DNA of 64,000 bases, taken from an uncultured Porphyromonadaceae bacterium (GTDB lineage Bacteria > Bacteroidota > Bacteroidia > Bacteroidales > Muribaculaceae). Positions 25,259 to 34,219 of this stretch are shown here, in pieces (positions within the stretch are counted from its first letter, which is position 1; the number at the start of each line of letters is the position of its first letter). The stretch is taken from the NCBI GenBank assembly GCA_947176915.1, contig CAMWSM010000002.1, positions 62,001 through 126,000 on the forward strand, in the 5' to 3' direction. The translations under genes and the position numbers were made by a program. The notes under the pieces are model-generated. The model searched no databases and was not told the origin of the DNA. It saw only the letters and a list, made by a program, of their open reading frames with translations.

Positions 25259-26221
25259 ATGGACACTACACCTTCAGGAATAATAAACCCTATATATGAC
25301 GAGGGTTTTAAGTTAATTTTCGGTCGTGAAAATATATCAGAAATCCTCCTTATAGATCTCCTGAATAATGTTTTCTTAGGAGATCCGATTTTTGGCAATA
25401 TAACTTCTCTAAAATTTATCAATTCGGAACGACCCAACGAGATAATAGAAGGGAAGGGAGTGAGATATGATGTCTGCTGTCGGACTGCCTCCGGTCATCA
25501 ATATATTGTTGAGATGCAGAAAGGGTATCAGAAACATTTTATTGAAAGATGTCAATACTATGTCAGTCGTGGAATTTCAGAGCAGGGATATAAGGGAGCC
25601 GACAGTGATTGTGAGGTATGGGATTTTTCTTTAGTCCCGGTTGTAGGAGTTTTCTTCTGCAATTTCAATGTGAATGGATTGGAACCCAAGCCTGTTGTGA
25701 AAGGGAGTCTGCGGGATGATGAAAGTGGTCAACCAATAGGACATTGGCAACGTTATGCATTTATACAATTGCCTTGTTTTAAGAAAGAGGAGGCATATTG
25801 CGAATCAAAACTTGAAAAATGGATTTATAACATAAAGAATATGGGAACAACACAATCAGTAGCATTCACAACAGACAGCGATATATTTTCATACTTAAGG
25901 AGTGTAAGTAATGTAGCTGCCTTGTCACGACCGGAAAGAGAGCATTATGAAGCATGCCTGAAGAGGGCCCGTGACTATAATGCAGTGCTGAAATCGGCAA
26001 AGGAGCTTGCTATGGAGGAGGGTCTTGCGGAGGGACGCGCGGAGGGACGCGCAGAGGGACACGCGATAGGTCTTGCGGAGGGACGTGCGGAGGGACGTGC
26101 GGAAGCGAATCGTATTACTGCTTTAAATCTGCTTGGTATGAATTTAGCTCCGGATGTTGTAGCGAAAGCCACAGGCCTTTCTGTTGAAGAGGTGGAAGCT
26201 TTGAAGAAAACATTGGAATAA
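25259..26221 (+). CDS. Rpn/PDDEXK_2-family nuclease (transposase-like) with AEGR repeat tail
   Basis: About 320 residues from the ATG at 25259. The N-terminal part matches the Rpn/YhgA-like PD-(D/E)XK family often annotated as transposase: YDEGFKLIFGRE, LLIDLLNNVFLG, then the catalytic Asp and Glu-x-Gln in VRYDVCC and YIVEMQKG. The C-terminal part has a low-complexity stretch of AEGR-type tetrapeptides (about residues 255-283), followed by a short helical tail ending GLSVEEVEALKKTLE. Such proteins may promote RecA-independent recombination in E. coli (RpnA, known) but their role in Bacteroidales is unclear. No terminal inverted repeats or target duplications were seen. Confidence 0.85.
   Translation: MDTTPSGIINPIYDEGFKLIFGRENISEILLIDLLNNVFLGDPIFGNITSLKFINSERPNEIIEGKGVRYDVCCRTASGHQYIVEMQKGYQKHFIERCQYYVSRGISEQGYKGADSDCEVWDFSLVPVVGVFFCNFNVNGLEPKPVVKGSLRDDESGQPIGHWQRYAFIQLPCFKKEEAYCESKLEKWIYNIKNMGTTQSVAFTTDSDIFSYLRSVSNVAALSRPEREHYEACLKRARDYNAVLKSAKELAMEEGLAEGRAEGRAEGHAIGLAEGRAEGRAEANRITALNLLGMNLAPDVVAKATGLSVEEVEALKKTLE
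26020..26106 (+). repeat. In-frame 12-bp repeat tract encoding AEGR units
   Basis: Imperfect 12-base units of the type GCGGAGGGACG(C/T) encode AEGRAEGRAEGHAIGLAEGR and following units. Gain or loss of units would keep the frame, so length variants of the nuclease are expected. Confidence 0.85.
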
Positions 26222-26238
26222 GAAACATTCATACATTA

Positions 26239-26304
26239 GTCTGCCTTCATCAAGGCAGACATATAAAAACTAAAAAGGGTGTGCCATCGTTTTGGCACAC
26301 CCTT
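26239..26304. terminator. Two hairpins between convergent Rpn-type gene and SusD
   Basis: Stem 1: GTCTGCCTT at 26239-26247 with 26252-26260. Stem 2: AAGGGTGTGCC at 26275-26285 with 26294-26304. The genes on either side converge here (ends 26221 and 26331), so each hairpin probably terminates one of them. Confidence 0.8.
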
Positions 26305-26330
26305 AATGTTATTGTCATCTACGTAGAGAA

Positions 26331-28010
26331 TTACTCGAAAGCAGTTACAAACTCATTGTAGTTTGTTTCCAACTGAGGAATGACTTTAGTCCAGTTGTTG
26401 GCAGCTGTAGGAGTCTGTTCTATGGCAAATACGGAATTCCAGTTACCACCTTCTGTCCAGCCTTTGCGATTAAGAGTTTCGCCACGACGCTTCATGTCAT
26501 ACCAGCTGTGTCCCTCTCCCCAGAGGTCGAAAGCACGATAATTGCATATTTCCTCATAGAGTGCGTCTCCTGAAAGAGTACATGTGTAATCGGGCTGATA
26601 AGGTTGTGTAGCTTTTTCCAGAGCGGCTATTGCAGCTGTCTCATTGCCAAGTTTGAACTCAGCTTCAGCCTCATTATATAGCATCTCAGCCATACGGTAC
26701 ATCAGAACCTGACCTACACCCGGATTGGATAGATTTTGGAATTTGGTTGCGTGATAATAGTATAAAGTACCATTGGATACAATACGTCCGTTCAGGAAGC
26801 CTCCTTTAGTACGGATGCGATTGTAAAACTTATTGATGGGCTCTACATTATCAATCTGACCCTGGAGTTGAGCTTGCTTCTTGGGATCTGTCTCCTTGGC
26901 GAGTGCATCCTGAAGATCTTTCAGATCATCCTCGTCAGTGAAGAGGGCCTTACCGGCACCCACCACATTCTCCAGACTTACCGGCATTTCGTCAGCTGTG
27001 GGAATTGCATAAAGCTTCAGGCGAGTATCAGCAGGATTGATCTTTTCAACAACCTGTCGGCTTATTTCCAGAGGATAGGTGCGGTTACTTGAAGAGGTGG
27101 CGTTAGAAGCGCAGTAGGAGAAGAAGGAATAATAGTAGATATCCTGCTGAGAGCTGTTGTAGGCACACCAGATCCATTCATCATTTGGAGTATTGAAGCC
27201 TGCCTCATATTGAGCCTGCGTCATAAGTTTTGACTTTGCGCAAGCAAGTTTAGCCTCGCTTGATGCCTTTGCCCAATCTTCACGTGTGAGAGCAGCGCGG
27301 GAATATACTGCATGGGCAACTTCTTCACTTGGGAGCCAGGTGTCAGAACGTTTCTCGCTGCTATTCTTGAAAAGTGTGATGGCTTCGTCAAGGTCAGCGT
27401 AAATCTGATCATAAACCTCCTTTAGAGTTGAGCAAGGCTTAGGATCGGTTGAACGGTCAAGACGGAGCACTACACCGCGAGAAGTACCGTTTGAATCACT
27501 CCAGCGGCGAGAGTATATCTGAACAAGGCGAAGGTAAGAATGAGCACGATATACAAGAGCCTGCGCCTTTATATATCCCCATTCCTCTTTCAAGCTTTCG
27601 TCCATACCGTCAAGATCAGGAATGCTTGAGATCACAAGATTGGCGTTGCCTATGATACGATAGCAGTATGACCATGGAAAAACGTTGTTGGTAGAGGTGG
27701 CGTTCGTGTTCCATGTTGAATTGATCAGAGAAGACCAACCTGTAAGGTCTGATTTCATTGTGCCGCTGCCGGGGTATTCTCCATAATAGAGAAGCATGGT
27801 GCCCTCGCCATTCAGACCCTGGGTACCGTTATATTGGCTTACCATAAGTCGGCCGATGCCATTGATGGCATACTGGGCATCGGATGGTTTCTGGAACATA
27901 GTCTCGGGCGTAACCTGATTTTCCGGCTCCAGATCAAGATAGGAATCAGAGCAGGCAGTCATCAGAGGAAATGCCACTGCGAGAAATCCGTATATTAATG
28001 TTTTCTTCAT
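26331..28010 (-). CDS. SusD/RagB-family lipoprotein (pair 3, minus strand)
   Basis: A 559-residue SusD-like lipoprotein with lipobox LMTAC (Cys20) and mature start SDSYLDLEPENQV. The family segments QALVYRAHSYLRLVQIYSRRW and FDLWGEGHSWYDMKRRG are present. It follows its SusC by 12 bases and is closely similar to the SusD at 37510. No CAZyme lies beside this pair, so the substrate cannot be read from context. Confidence 0.95.
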   Translation of the reverse strand: MKKTLIYGFLAVAFPLMTACSDSYLDLEPENQVTPETMFQKPSDAQYAINGIGRLMVSQYNGTQGLNGEGTMLLYYGEYPGSGTMKSDLTGWSSLINSTWNTNATSTNNVFPWSYCYRIIGNANLVISSIPDLDGMDESLKEEWGYIKAQALVYRAHSYLRLVQIYSRRWSDSNGTSRGVVLRLDRSTDPKPCSTLKEVYDQIYADLDEAITLFKNSSEKRSDTWLPSEEVAHAVYSRAALTREDWAKASSEAKLACAKSKLMTQAQYEAGFNTPNDEWIWCAYNSSQQDIYYYSFFSYCASNATSSSNRTYPLEISRQVVEKINPADTRLKLYAIPTADEMPVSLENVVGAGKALFTDEDDLKDLQDALAKETDPKKQAQLQGQIDNVEPINKFYNRIRTKGGFLNGRIVSNGTLYYYHATKFQNLSNPGVGQVLMYRMAEMLYNEAEAEFKLGNETAAIAALEKATQPYQPDYTCTLSGDALYEEICNYRAFDLWGEGHSWYDMKRRGETLNRKGWTEGGNWNSVFAIEQTPTAANNWTKVIPQLETNYNEFVTAFE

Positions 28011-28022
28011 GTCTGTAATTGT

Positions 28023-31000
28023 TTAGAGTTCGAAAGAAAGTCCGAATGTAAATACTCTTGCCGGAACAAGATAGTTATTCTGACCGCCGCCACGACCCTG
28101 CTGCGGGTTAAGACCTTTGCGGTGTGTGGCAAGGAAAAGGTTCTCTGCCGAGAAGGATGCCTTCACATTGCTTACGCTGATTGCACGAAGGAGATTCTTC
28201 GGTAATGAATAAGTGAAGTTGATATTCTTGAAGCAAAGATAATCGCGTGAAATCAGCCAGCGGTCTGAATATGTATAGAAGCTGTTGGAATCACCCTTGT
28301 CAAGAAGCGGGCTGATATTGGGATTGATACGGTCAGGACTGTCTGCAGTCATACCTTCCGGTGCTCCGTTCCATGTATTAAGGATATCGGCGCTGCAAGC
28401 TCTCGGGCCGCTTGAAGGAGACATGAGCGACTGATAGGTATAGTCGATCAATTTACCGCCAAGACTGTAAGTGAAGAGTGCGGACAGAGTGAAGTCTTTC
28501 CAAGAGATACCGGCGCTGAAAGAACCATCAATTTTGGGAAGAGCTGAGCCTTTCCATGATTTCTCAGCATAGTTGTAATCATATACATAGTATTCTCCAT
28601 TGATGAGCTGATAGTTGCTCTTGGTCAATTCCTTACTTCTCTCACTGTCTATCACTAACTGACCGGCATCATTCTTAGTGTAGATACCACCTAAGATTGT
28701 TCCATCGGCTTGCTTCACATAGTAGTCCGAGAGATTCGCTTTATAGAGAGACTTACCATTGGTCATGTCTACGCCTGCCCATGAATAGAGGTAGTAAGAG
28801 TAGTAGCTCTTCCCTTCTGCAATTTTGTAAGGTGTGCTGGTATAACCGTTCTCCCATAATTCGCTTCCATCAGGATTATAACCGATAAAATATTTGTACT
28901 CATCCGGAAGTTTGGTTACTTTATTGTCGTTGTAGCCTAATGACAGTCCGAGGTTTACCTTCCAATCCTTATTGCGGAATACGTCAACGTCAGTATTGAT
29001 CTCAAAACCTTGGTTGCGGATAGTACCGATATTTCTCATAATACGTGAGTAGAGGGTCTCGCTTGCATAATCGTTAGGACCTGCTGATGCCGGAAGACTT
29101 ACATTATAGATCTGATCCTTATTATTACGCATGTAATACTCTATACCGATATTCCAACGGTTGAAGAGTGTAGCCTCTATACCTACACCTATTGCTTCCT
29201 GACCCTCCCATTTCAGATCTTTCGCTCCAAGCTGATAGATATAGTATGCGGGGAGCTGGTTCTGAGCGGTAGAAGTAAGGAGGTCATAATAATTGTAGTA
29301 GTCAGCGGAAGCATCGTTACCAACGATACCCCAGTTGGCATAAAGTTTACCTGCATTCAGCCAGTTGCCTGCTTTTGAGCGGATGAACTCCTCGTTAGAG
29401 AATACCCAGTTGGCACCTACTGAACCGAAGTTACCCCAGCGCACATCTTTTGCAAATCGGGAGCTTCCGTCGCGACGGAATGAAGCTTCAAGAGTATATC
29501 TGTCGTCAAAGTTATATGACACACGACCCAGATATGATTCGATATTATTGCCGTTCCTGTAACCTGACATACTCTTCATTTCGGAGAAGTTTGACAGAGC
29601 CGGTATTCCTTCGAAAGCCTGCACACGCTTGCTGTCGTAGGTATAATCGTAATGATAGGAATAATTTTCATGAGCAAGAAGCACATTGAGATTATGCTTT
29701 TCGTTGAAAGTATGATTCCATGTCAACTGTTGCTGGAAAGTGTAGTTCTTATAAGTGTATATAGTCTTATTCAATGAACCCTGACCTACAGCATCACCTA
29801 CAAGAGCTGATGAATAATCATAATTATCGGAATTTCGGGTATTGAGGTTTCCGCGTAGTGAAGCAACGAATCCGTATGGAAGGAGGATGTCAACGTATGC
29901 TGTACCATTCATTGTATTACGGATGGTTTTACGCTTATTTACCTGAGATTCCCAAATCACGTTACGGTTGGCATTCTGGTTACGGGTAGTAATCTGCTGC
30001 TCGCTGCCGTCAGGATTAACCTGAGTGTAGTAACCTATATCGTAAACTTTCTCACCGTTCTCAAGCACATACTCGCCGGTTGCCGGATTATGTAAGTGCA
30101 CCGGATAGATTGGCGACATATAGCGGCAGAAGTAGAACGCATTGTTGTAGCTTGAACTACCGTCGCCCACACCATTCATTGTGCCGTGGTTAGTCTGATG
30201 AGAGACATTAACCTTTAATCCGGTCTTCAACCAGCTTACGGGATTGACATTGATATTTGTACTGGCAGTAATACGCTGATAATCGTTGTCGCGCATATAG
30301 CCATTCTCGTTGAGGTAGCCGAGAGAGAAACGATAGTCACTCTTATTTGTAGCACCCATCACGTTGAGGTTATACTCTCCACGATAACCGTTACGTGTAG
30401 CTTGATCCCACCAGTCGAGGTCTTCACCGTATGTGCCTAATAATGTTGCCGCAGTATTGAAATTTCCTTCATTGAACAATGCGTTGTTAGGCACGTTGAA
30501 TGGATTAAGGTCGAGCCATTGGCTGACCAGATTGTTGGCAGCCCATGTGTTTGCATCAGAAATAGCAGTCGGGTCGTTAAAATTCAGTTTATTCTTTACG
30601 AGGTAGTCAGAATTTCGGACAATGAGGAACTGAGCCTGCATCCATTCCGGAATGCCGGCTTTCTCATAATCAGAAATACCTCTTTCATACCAACCCTGAG
30701 TTGTCTTGAAGTTAACTCGGATTTTACCTTTTTCTTTGGCTGTCTTTGTTGTGATGAGTACAACGCCGGCAGATGCACGGTTACCGTAGAGGGCAGCGGA
30801 AGCGGCATCCTTGAGGATAGACATAGACTCGATGTCGTCAGGATTAAGGTCGGAAAGATTACCGCCGTAAGGCACACCGTCAATCACATAGAGGGGTGTG
30901 TTTGAGCCGTTGATGGATGTAATGCCTCGGATGGTGATTACAGGGTCATTACCAGCTTCACCATAATTGCCGGAAACTGTAATACCGGAGGTACTACCCT

Positions 31001-31421
31001 CAAGTGCGGAAGCGACACTTGATACCGGACGTTCAGCAATCTTGTCGGCATTCACCTGAGAAACGGAACCTGTTACAGCTGATTTCTTCTGCTGACCGTA
31101 GGCTACCACCACGAGTTCATCAAGACTCTCGGCTGTGTTCTGCAGATAGACCTTCATGTCGGGGCGGAGATCTACGGTTGCAGGATTGTAGCCCACATAA
31201 GTAAACTTTGCTTTGGTTACGTTCTGAGGCACTCTGAGCGTAAAGTTACCCTCCACGTCAGTAGGCACGGCCTGTCCACCACCTATGGGGGCTACCGTAA
31301 CGCCGATCAGAGGCTCATTCGTGGTAGCGTCAAGCACTGTGCCTGAATACGTGCGCAACTGGGCATTAATGCCGAATGTACACGCCAACACTGCCATCAT
31401 AATGAAAAATAGTCTTCTCAT
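28023..31421 (-). CDS. SusC/RagA-family TonB-dependent transporter (pair 3, minus strand)
   Basis: A 1132-residue SusC protein: signal peptide (MRRLFFIMMAVLACTFG, cleaved near NAQ), regulatory beta-sandwich (about 24-105), DELVVVAYGQQKK, plug with DAASAALYGNRASAGV and a barrel ending FGLSFEL. The first 131 coding bases and about 89 bases of leader are identical, in inverted orientation, to those of SusC at 34089; the N-terminal 250 residues remain highly similar and the barrels have diverged. No STN domain. Pair 3 and pair 4 are divergently transcribed around an AAA/ogt cassette. Confidence 0.95.
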   Translation of the reverse strand: MRRLFFIMMAVLACTFGINAQLRTYSGTVLDATTNEPLIGVTVAPIGGGQAVPTDVEGNFTLRVPQNVTKAKFTYVGYNPATVDLRPDMKVYLQNTAESLDELVVVAYGQQKKSAVTGSVSQVNADKIAERPVSSVASALEGSTSGITVSGNYGEAGNDPVITIRGITSINGSNTPLYVIDGVPYGGNLSDLNPDDIESMSILKDAASAALYGNRASAGVVLITTKTAKEKGKIRVNFKTTQGWYERGISDYEKAGIPEWMQAQFLIVRNSDYLVKNKLNFNDPTAISDANTWAANNLVSQWLDLNPFNVPNNALFNEGNFNTAATLLGTYGEDLDWWDQATRNGYRGEYNLNVMGATNKSDYRFSLGYLNENGYMRDNDYQRITASTNINVNPVSWLKTGLKVNVSHQTNHGTMNGVGDGSSSYNNAFYFCRYMSPIYPVHLHNPATGEYVLENGEKVYDIGYYTQVNPDGSEQQITTRNQNANRNVIWESQVNKRKTIRNTMNGTAYVDILLPYGFVASLRGNLNTRNSDNYDYSSALVGDAVGQGSLNKTIYTYKNYTFQQQLTWNHTFNEKHNLNVLLAHENYSYHYDYTYDSKRVQAFEGIPALSNFSEMKSMSGYRNGNNIESYLGRVSYNFDDRYTLEASFRRDGSSRFAKDVRWGNFGSVGANWVFSNEEFIRSKAGNWLNAGKLYANWGIVGNDASADYYNYYDLLTSTAQNQLPAYYIYQLGAKDLKWEGQEAIGVGIEATLFNRWNIGIEYYMRNNKDQIYNVSLPASAGPNDYASETLYSRIMRNIGTIRNQGFEINTDVDVFRNKDWKVNLGLSLGYNDNKVTKLPDEYKYFIGYNPDGSELWENGYTSTPYKIAEGKSYYSYYLYSWAGVDMTNGKSLYKANLSDYYVKQADGTILGGIYTKNDAGQLVIDSERSKELTKSNYQLINGEYYVYDYNYAEKSWKGSALPKIDGSFSAGISWKDFTLSALFTYSLGGKLIDYTYQSLMSPSSGPRACSADILNTWNGAPEGMTADSPDRINPNISPLLDKGDSNSFYTYSDRWLISRDYLCFKNINFTYSLPKNLLRAISVSNVKASFSAENLFLATHRKGLNPQQGRGGGQNNYLVPARVFTFGLSFEL

Positions 31422-31510
31422 CTGATAAATGTTAAGTAGTTAAAAATGTATATTCCTTTGTCTCTCTTAAGTCGCGGCGGGTTTGTTCCGCGAGGTTTTC
31501 AGGTATTGAT
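31291..31510 (-). repeat. Perfect 220-bp inverted repeat, copy 1 (SusC pair 3 leader and start)
   Basis: Reverse complement of 34000-34219 with no mismatch over 220 bases by direct reading; weaker identity continues on both sides (to about 31553 outward and through the plug-coding region inward). It contains the untranslated leader and the first 131 bases of SusC. Confidence 0.93.
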
Positions 31511-31795
31511 TTCTCTCCGAGAAATTTAATAACTTGCGCCCAAGTTATTATTTTTATCGGTTAGGTTTGGATAGATAGAATTAAAGTACATTGGAGGGAG
31601 ATTAGAATGATGTGCTTTAATACTTTTTTGCAAATTTATAAAACTTTTTCACTTAATTAATGAAACGTTGTATTAAAAAATGTTAATTAACGCTGTATGG
31701 AAGACTATTTTTGTAACAAATTATGAAAACAAGCATTAATGATTATATAGGCAAATGTGAGAATAGTTCTTAATTAAATTCTTTATCCCTATCAA
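31422..31795. promoter_or_regulatory. Intergenic region with SusC pair 3 leader, promoter and AT-rich spacer
   Basis: The minus-strand -7 candidate TAAATTTG lies at 31631-31638, predicting a leader of about 200 nt. The leader has a perfect 9-bp dyad AATAACTTG-CGCC-CAAGTTATT (31528-31549) and a CGCGG/CCGCG hairpin nearer the start codon. Bases 31640-31795 are AT-rich with no gene, and hold no clear terminator for ogt. Confidence 0.6.
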
Positions 31796-32305
31796 TCATA
31801 AAGATAAAGAAAAAAGACCGGAAGCCTTACCTTCCATTTCAAGCAGGAACAATTTTTTTTCAATTCCACCATTATATCCTCCCCAAGTGCCGCCGGATCC
31901 TACTACCCTATGACAGGGAATAAATAATCCTATCGGATTTTTCTTACATGCCATTCCTACAGCTCTTACAGACTTTGGATTTCCTATACGCCGGGCAATC
32001 TCCCCGTATGTGGCAGTGCAACCGTATGGGATTTTCAATAATTCTTTCCATACCTTCATCTCAAATTCCGTCCCTGAAGGATTGACAGGAATTGAAAAAG
32101 ATGTCAGCTTGCCTTGGAAATAGGCATCAATCTCTTTTTCAATTCCTATAGCTTTTTTCATTTTTTTACCGGAAAAGAAATTTCTATCCGTAAGTGCTAT
32201 GGCTTGATCTTTAATCCACCGGCATGCAACTATATCTATTTCTGAAAACTCAACTCTCAGAAATCCTATAGGTGTCTTTTTTATGAACCACTGAAGATTA
32301 TTCAT
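31796..32305 (-). CDS. ogt: Methylated-DNA--protein-cysteine S-methyltransferase (O6-alkylguanine repair)
   Basis: A 169-residue suicide repair protein that moves the methyl group from O6-methylguanine in DNA to its own cysteine. The active site IPCHRVVGSGG contains Cys131; the helix-turn-helix and Arg finger region PYGCTATYGEIARRIG and NPKSVRAVGMACKKNP precede it. Full length for the Ogt class, without an Ada regulatory domain. Its ATG overlaps the last 4 bases of the upstream AAA/nuclease gene, so the two are translationally coupled, an unusual partnership for a repair protein. Confidence 0.93.
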   Translation of the reverse strand: MNNLQWFIKKTPIGFLRVEFSEIDIVACRWIKDQAIALTDRNFFSGKKMKKAIGIEKEIDAYFQGKLTSFSIPVNPSGTEFEMKVWKELLKIPYGCTATYGEIARRIGNPKSVRAVGMACKKNPIGLFIPCHRVVGSGGTWGGYNGGIEKKLFLLEMEGKASGLFSLSL

Positions 32306-33858
32306 TCAATCGTGCTTATTTTCCAGCCGTCGATTGTTCTCTTTTCAGTTGAGAAATTCACTCCAGCAAGAATCTTTTGTCTTGGGTCCACCTCAAACCG
32401 CTCAGCATATCCCTTTTCTATAATCTGATCAAGAGCATCCGCCGGAGTTGAATTAACCTTAAATTCAAATATATAGATAAAGTTGGGAGTCTCGACAGTG
32501 AGGTCGCATCTCCCTCGGGAGCTGTGTGATTCCGCCTGTGCGATATAGCCCAATAGTTTGACAAATATAGCAAACATGTTTTGGAAATGAATCTCCTTGT
32601 TTGGCTCGTATTCGGAGTTTGTATCAGCCATCAGACTTTTTAGACGTCTTAGGAATCCCTCAATATCTCCTTTAGAGAGACTATCTCTGAAATTCTCTAT
32701 TGCAAACAATCTCGGAGTAGTTTCCGGCTGAAAGAAATGATTGATAAGGGAATTCCAGAAGCTCCTATAGACTTCTAAATTAGGAATTCCTAATGTATAT
32801 TCATCAAATTCCTCATCATAACCTTTTATTGTCAGGTAACCTGCTTGATATAATAAAGGAACGAGATCCTGTTTCATAGATCCTATATTATTCAGTTGGG
32901 ATGCAGTTCTAACCGGATGTTTCAATTGTGAAAGGTCAAAATGATTTGTCTCTAAAATTTTTATAAGATGTGTGGGAGAACCGGACTCATACCAGTAATC
33001 CCTTATCTTTTTTTTATCAAAAGCCAAGAGCACACAAAACGGATTATATATACCCTCTCCATATTCGGAGAACATATAGCCATCATAATTGTCCTTGAAT
33101 AGTGTCCACACCTGCTCTTCCGGAATATTTCTCACTTTGGAAAATTCCGCTACAGATTCTTGAAAGCTATTTCTGAATTCAGTTTCTGATATTCCGCAGA
33201 CGGTATTATATCTCGGATCAAGCGTTATATCCGTCAAATTATTGAGCCCACTGAAAATATTAATTTTTCCAAACTTGGTAATGCCTGTAAGCATTCCGAA
33301 TTTTATATATTCATCGCTCTGCTTCAATACTCCATAGAATCCTCTCAATTCATTTTTTAGAACTGAATTGAGTTCTGCATCATGGAGAGAATCTATAAGT
33401 GGCTTATCATATTCATCAACCAATACTACTACCTGTTTACCTGTTGATGTAGCAACTCCCGTAATCAAGGAAAAAAAACGTATTCCAAGGTCAAGACTCC
33501 TATCTTTCTCTGACAATCCATATTTCTTTTCATAAAAACTTATGTACTCTATCAACTTATCGCGAATTGTTTCTACTCCTGAATAAGAAGCGCCGCTTAA
33601 GTCAAATCTAAGCACAGGATATGACTTCCATTCCTTTTCAAGATCATATATAGCAAGTCCCTCAAAAAGAGTCTTTTTACCTTCGAAATATGATTGAAGT
33701 GTGGAGACAAGAAGGCTCTTCCCGAAGCGCCGGGGTCGGCTTAGGAAAACGTACTTATTACTCTTTACCAATTTATAGACAGATGCGGTCTTATCCACAT
33801 AGAGATAATTGTCTTCCCTTATCTCTGAAAATGTCTGTATGCCTACCGGGTATCTCAT
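32302..33858 (-). CDS. AAA-ATPase-like/PD-(D/E)XK (DUF1703) protein, copy 1
   Basis: A 518-residue protein. N-terminal AAA-ATPase_like domain: VDKT at about 21, Walker A-like RPRRFGKS (41-48), Walker B VVVLVDEYDKPL (Asp148, Glu149), TGITKFGK. The C-terminal domain has a PD-(D/E)XK-type core (GRCDL then FEFK, near residues 450-475). This large family is expanded in gut Bacteroidales and anaerobes and its function is not established; nuclease or defence/mobility roles have been suggested. A GGAGG lies before the ATG, and a -7 element TATATTTG is at 33884-33891 on the minus strand. It is paralogous to the gene at 42632. Confidence 0.9.
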   Translation of the reverse strand: MRYPVGIQTFSEIREDNYLYVDKTASVYKLVKSNKYVFLSRPRRFGKSLLVSTLQSYFEGKKTLFEGLAIYDLEKEWKSYPVLRFDLSGASYSGVETIRDKLIEYISFYEKKYGLSEKDRSLDLGIRFFSLITGVATSTGKQVVVLVDEYDKPLIDSLHDAELNSVLKNELRGFYGVLKQSDEYIKFGMLTGITKFGKINIFSGLNNLTDITLDPRYNTVCGISETEFRNSFQESVAEFSKVRNIPEEQVWTLFKDNYDGYMFSEYGEGIYNPFCVLLAFDKKKIRDYWYESGSPTHLIKILETNHFDLSQLKHPVRTASQLNNIGSMKQDLVPLLYQAGYLTIKGYDEEFDEYTLGIPNLEVYRSFWNSLINHFFQPETTPRLFAIENFRDSLSKGDIEGFLRRLKSLMADTNSEYEPNKEIHFQNMFAIFVKLLGYIAQAESHSSRGRCDLTVETPNFIYIFEFKVNSTPADALDQIIEKGYAERFEVDPRQKILAGVNFSTEKRTIDGWKISTIE

Positions 33859-33883
33859 ATTGCCTCCAGCTTTTAATTTCTTG

Positions 33884-33891
33884 CAAATATA
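33884..33891 (-). promoter_or_regulatory. Probable -7 element of the AAA/ogt operon
   Basis: Minus-strand TATATTTG matches TAnnTTTG, 25 bases before the start at 33858. The -33 element is not clear. Confidence 0.55.
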
Positions 33892-33961
33892 ATGATTATT
33901 TTACTGATATTCTCTCTGTTTTTGTGAAAAATGGAGAATGTCTTTGGTCTTTGCTCAAAAT

Positions 33962-34088
33962 AATAACTTGGGCGCAAGTTATTGGATTTCTCGGAGAGAA
34001 TCAATACCTGAAAACCTCGCGGAACAAACCCGCCGCGACTTAAGAGAGACAAAGGAATATACATTTTTAACTACTTAACATTTATCAG
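33962..34088 (+). promoter_or_regulatory. Structured leader of SusC pair 4
   Basis: A perfect dyad AATAACTTG-GGCG-CAAGTTATT (33962-33983) and a GCGG/CCGC hairpin (34018-34037) precede the ATG at 34089. The homology with the pair 3 leader begins right at the dyad. No good promoter consensus was found upstream on this strand (best weak match GGTCTTTG near 33946). Confidence 0.55.
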
Positions 34089-34219
34089 ATGAGAAGACTA
34101 TTTTTCATTATGATGGCAGTGTTGGCGTGTACATTCGGCATTAATGCCCAGTTGCGCACGTATTCAGGCACAGTGCTTGACGCTACCACGAATGAGCCTC
34201 TGATCGGCGTTACGGTAGC
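34000..34219 (+). repeat. Perfect 220-bp inverted repeat, copy 2 (SusC pair 4 leader and start)
   Basis: Reverse complement of 31291-31510. The two copies face each other across 2.5 kb carrying ogt and the AAA/nuclease gene. Confidence 0.93.

Noticed and set aside
25259-26221. Insertion sequence around the Rpn/transposase-like gene
   Set aside because: No terminal inverted repeats or target duplication found; the gene has its own host-like promoter and terminator.
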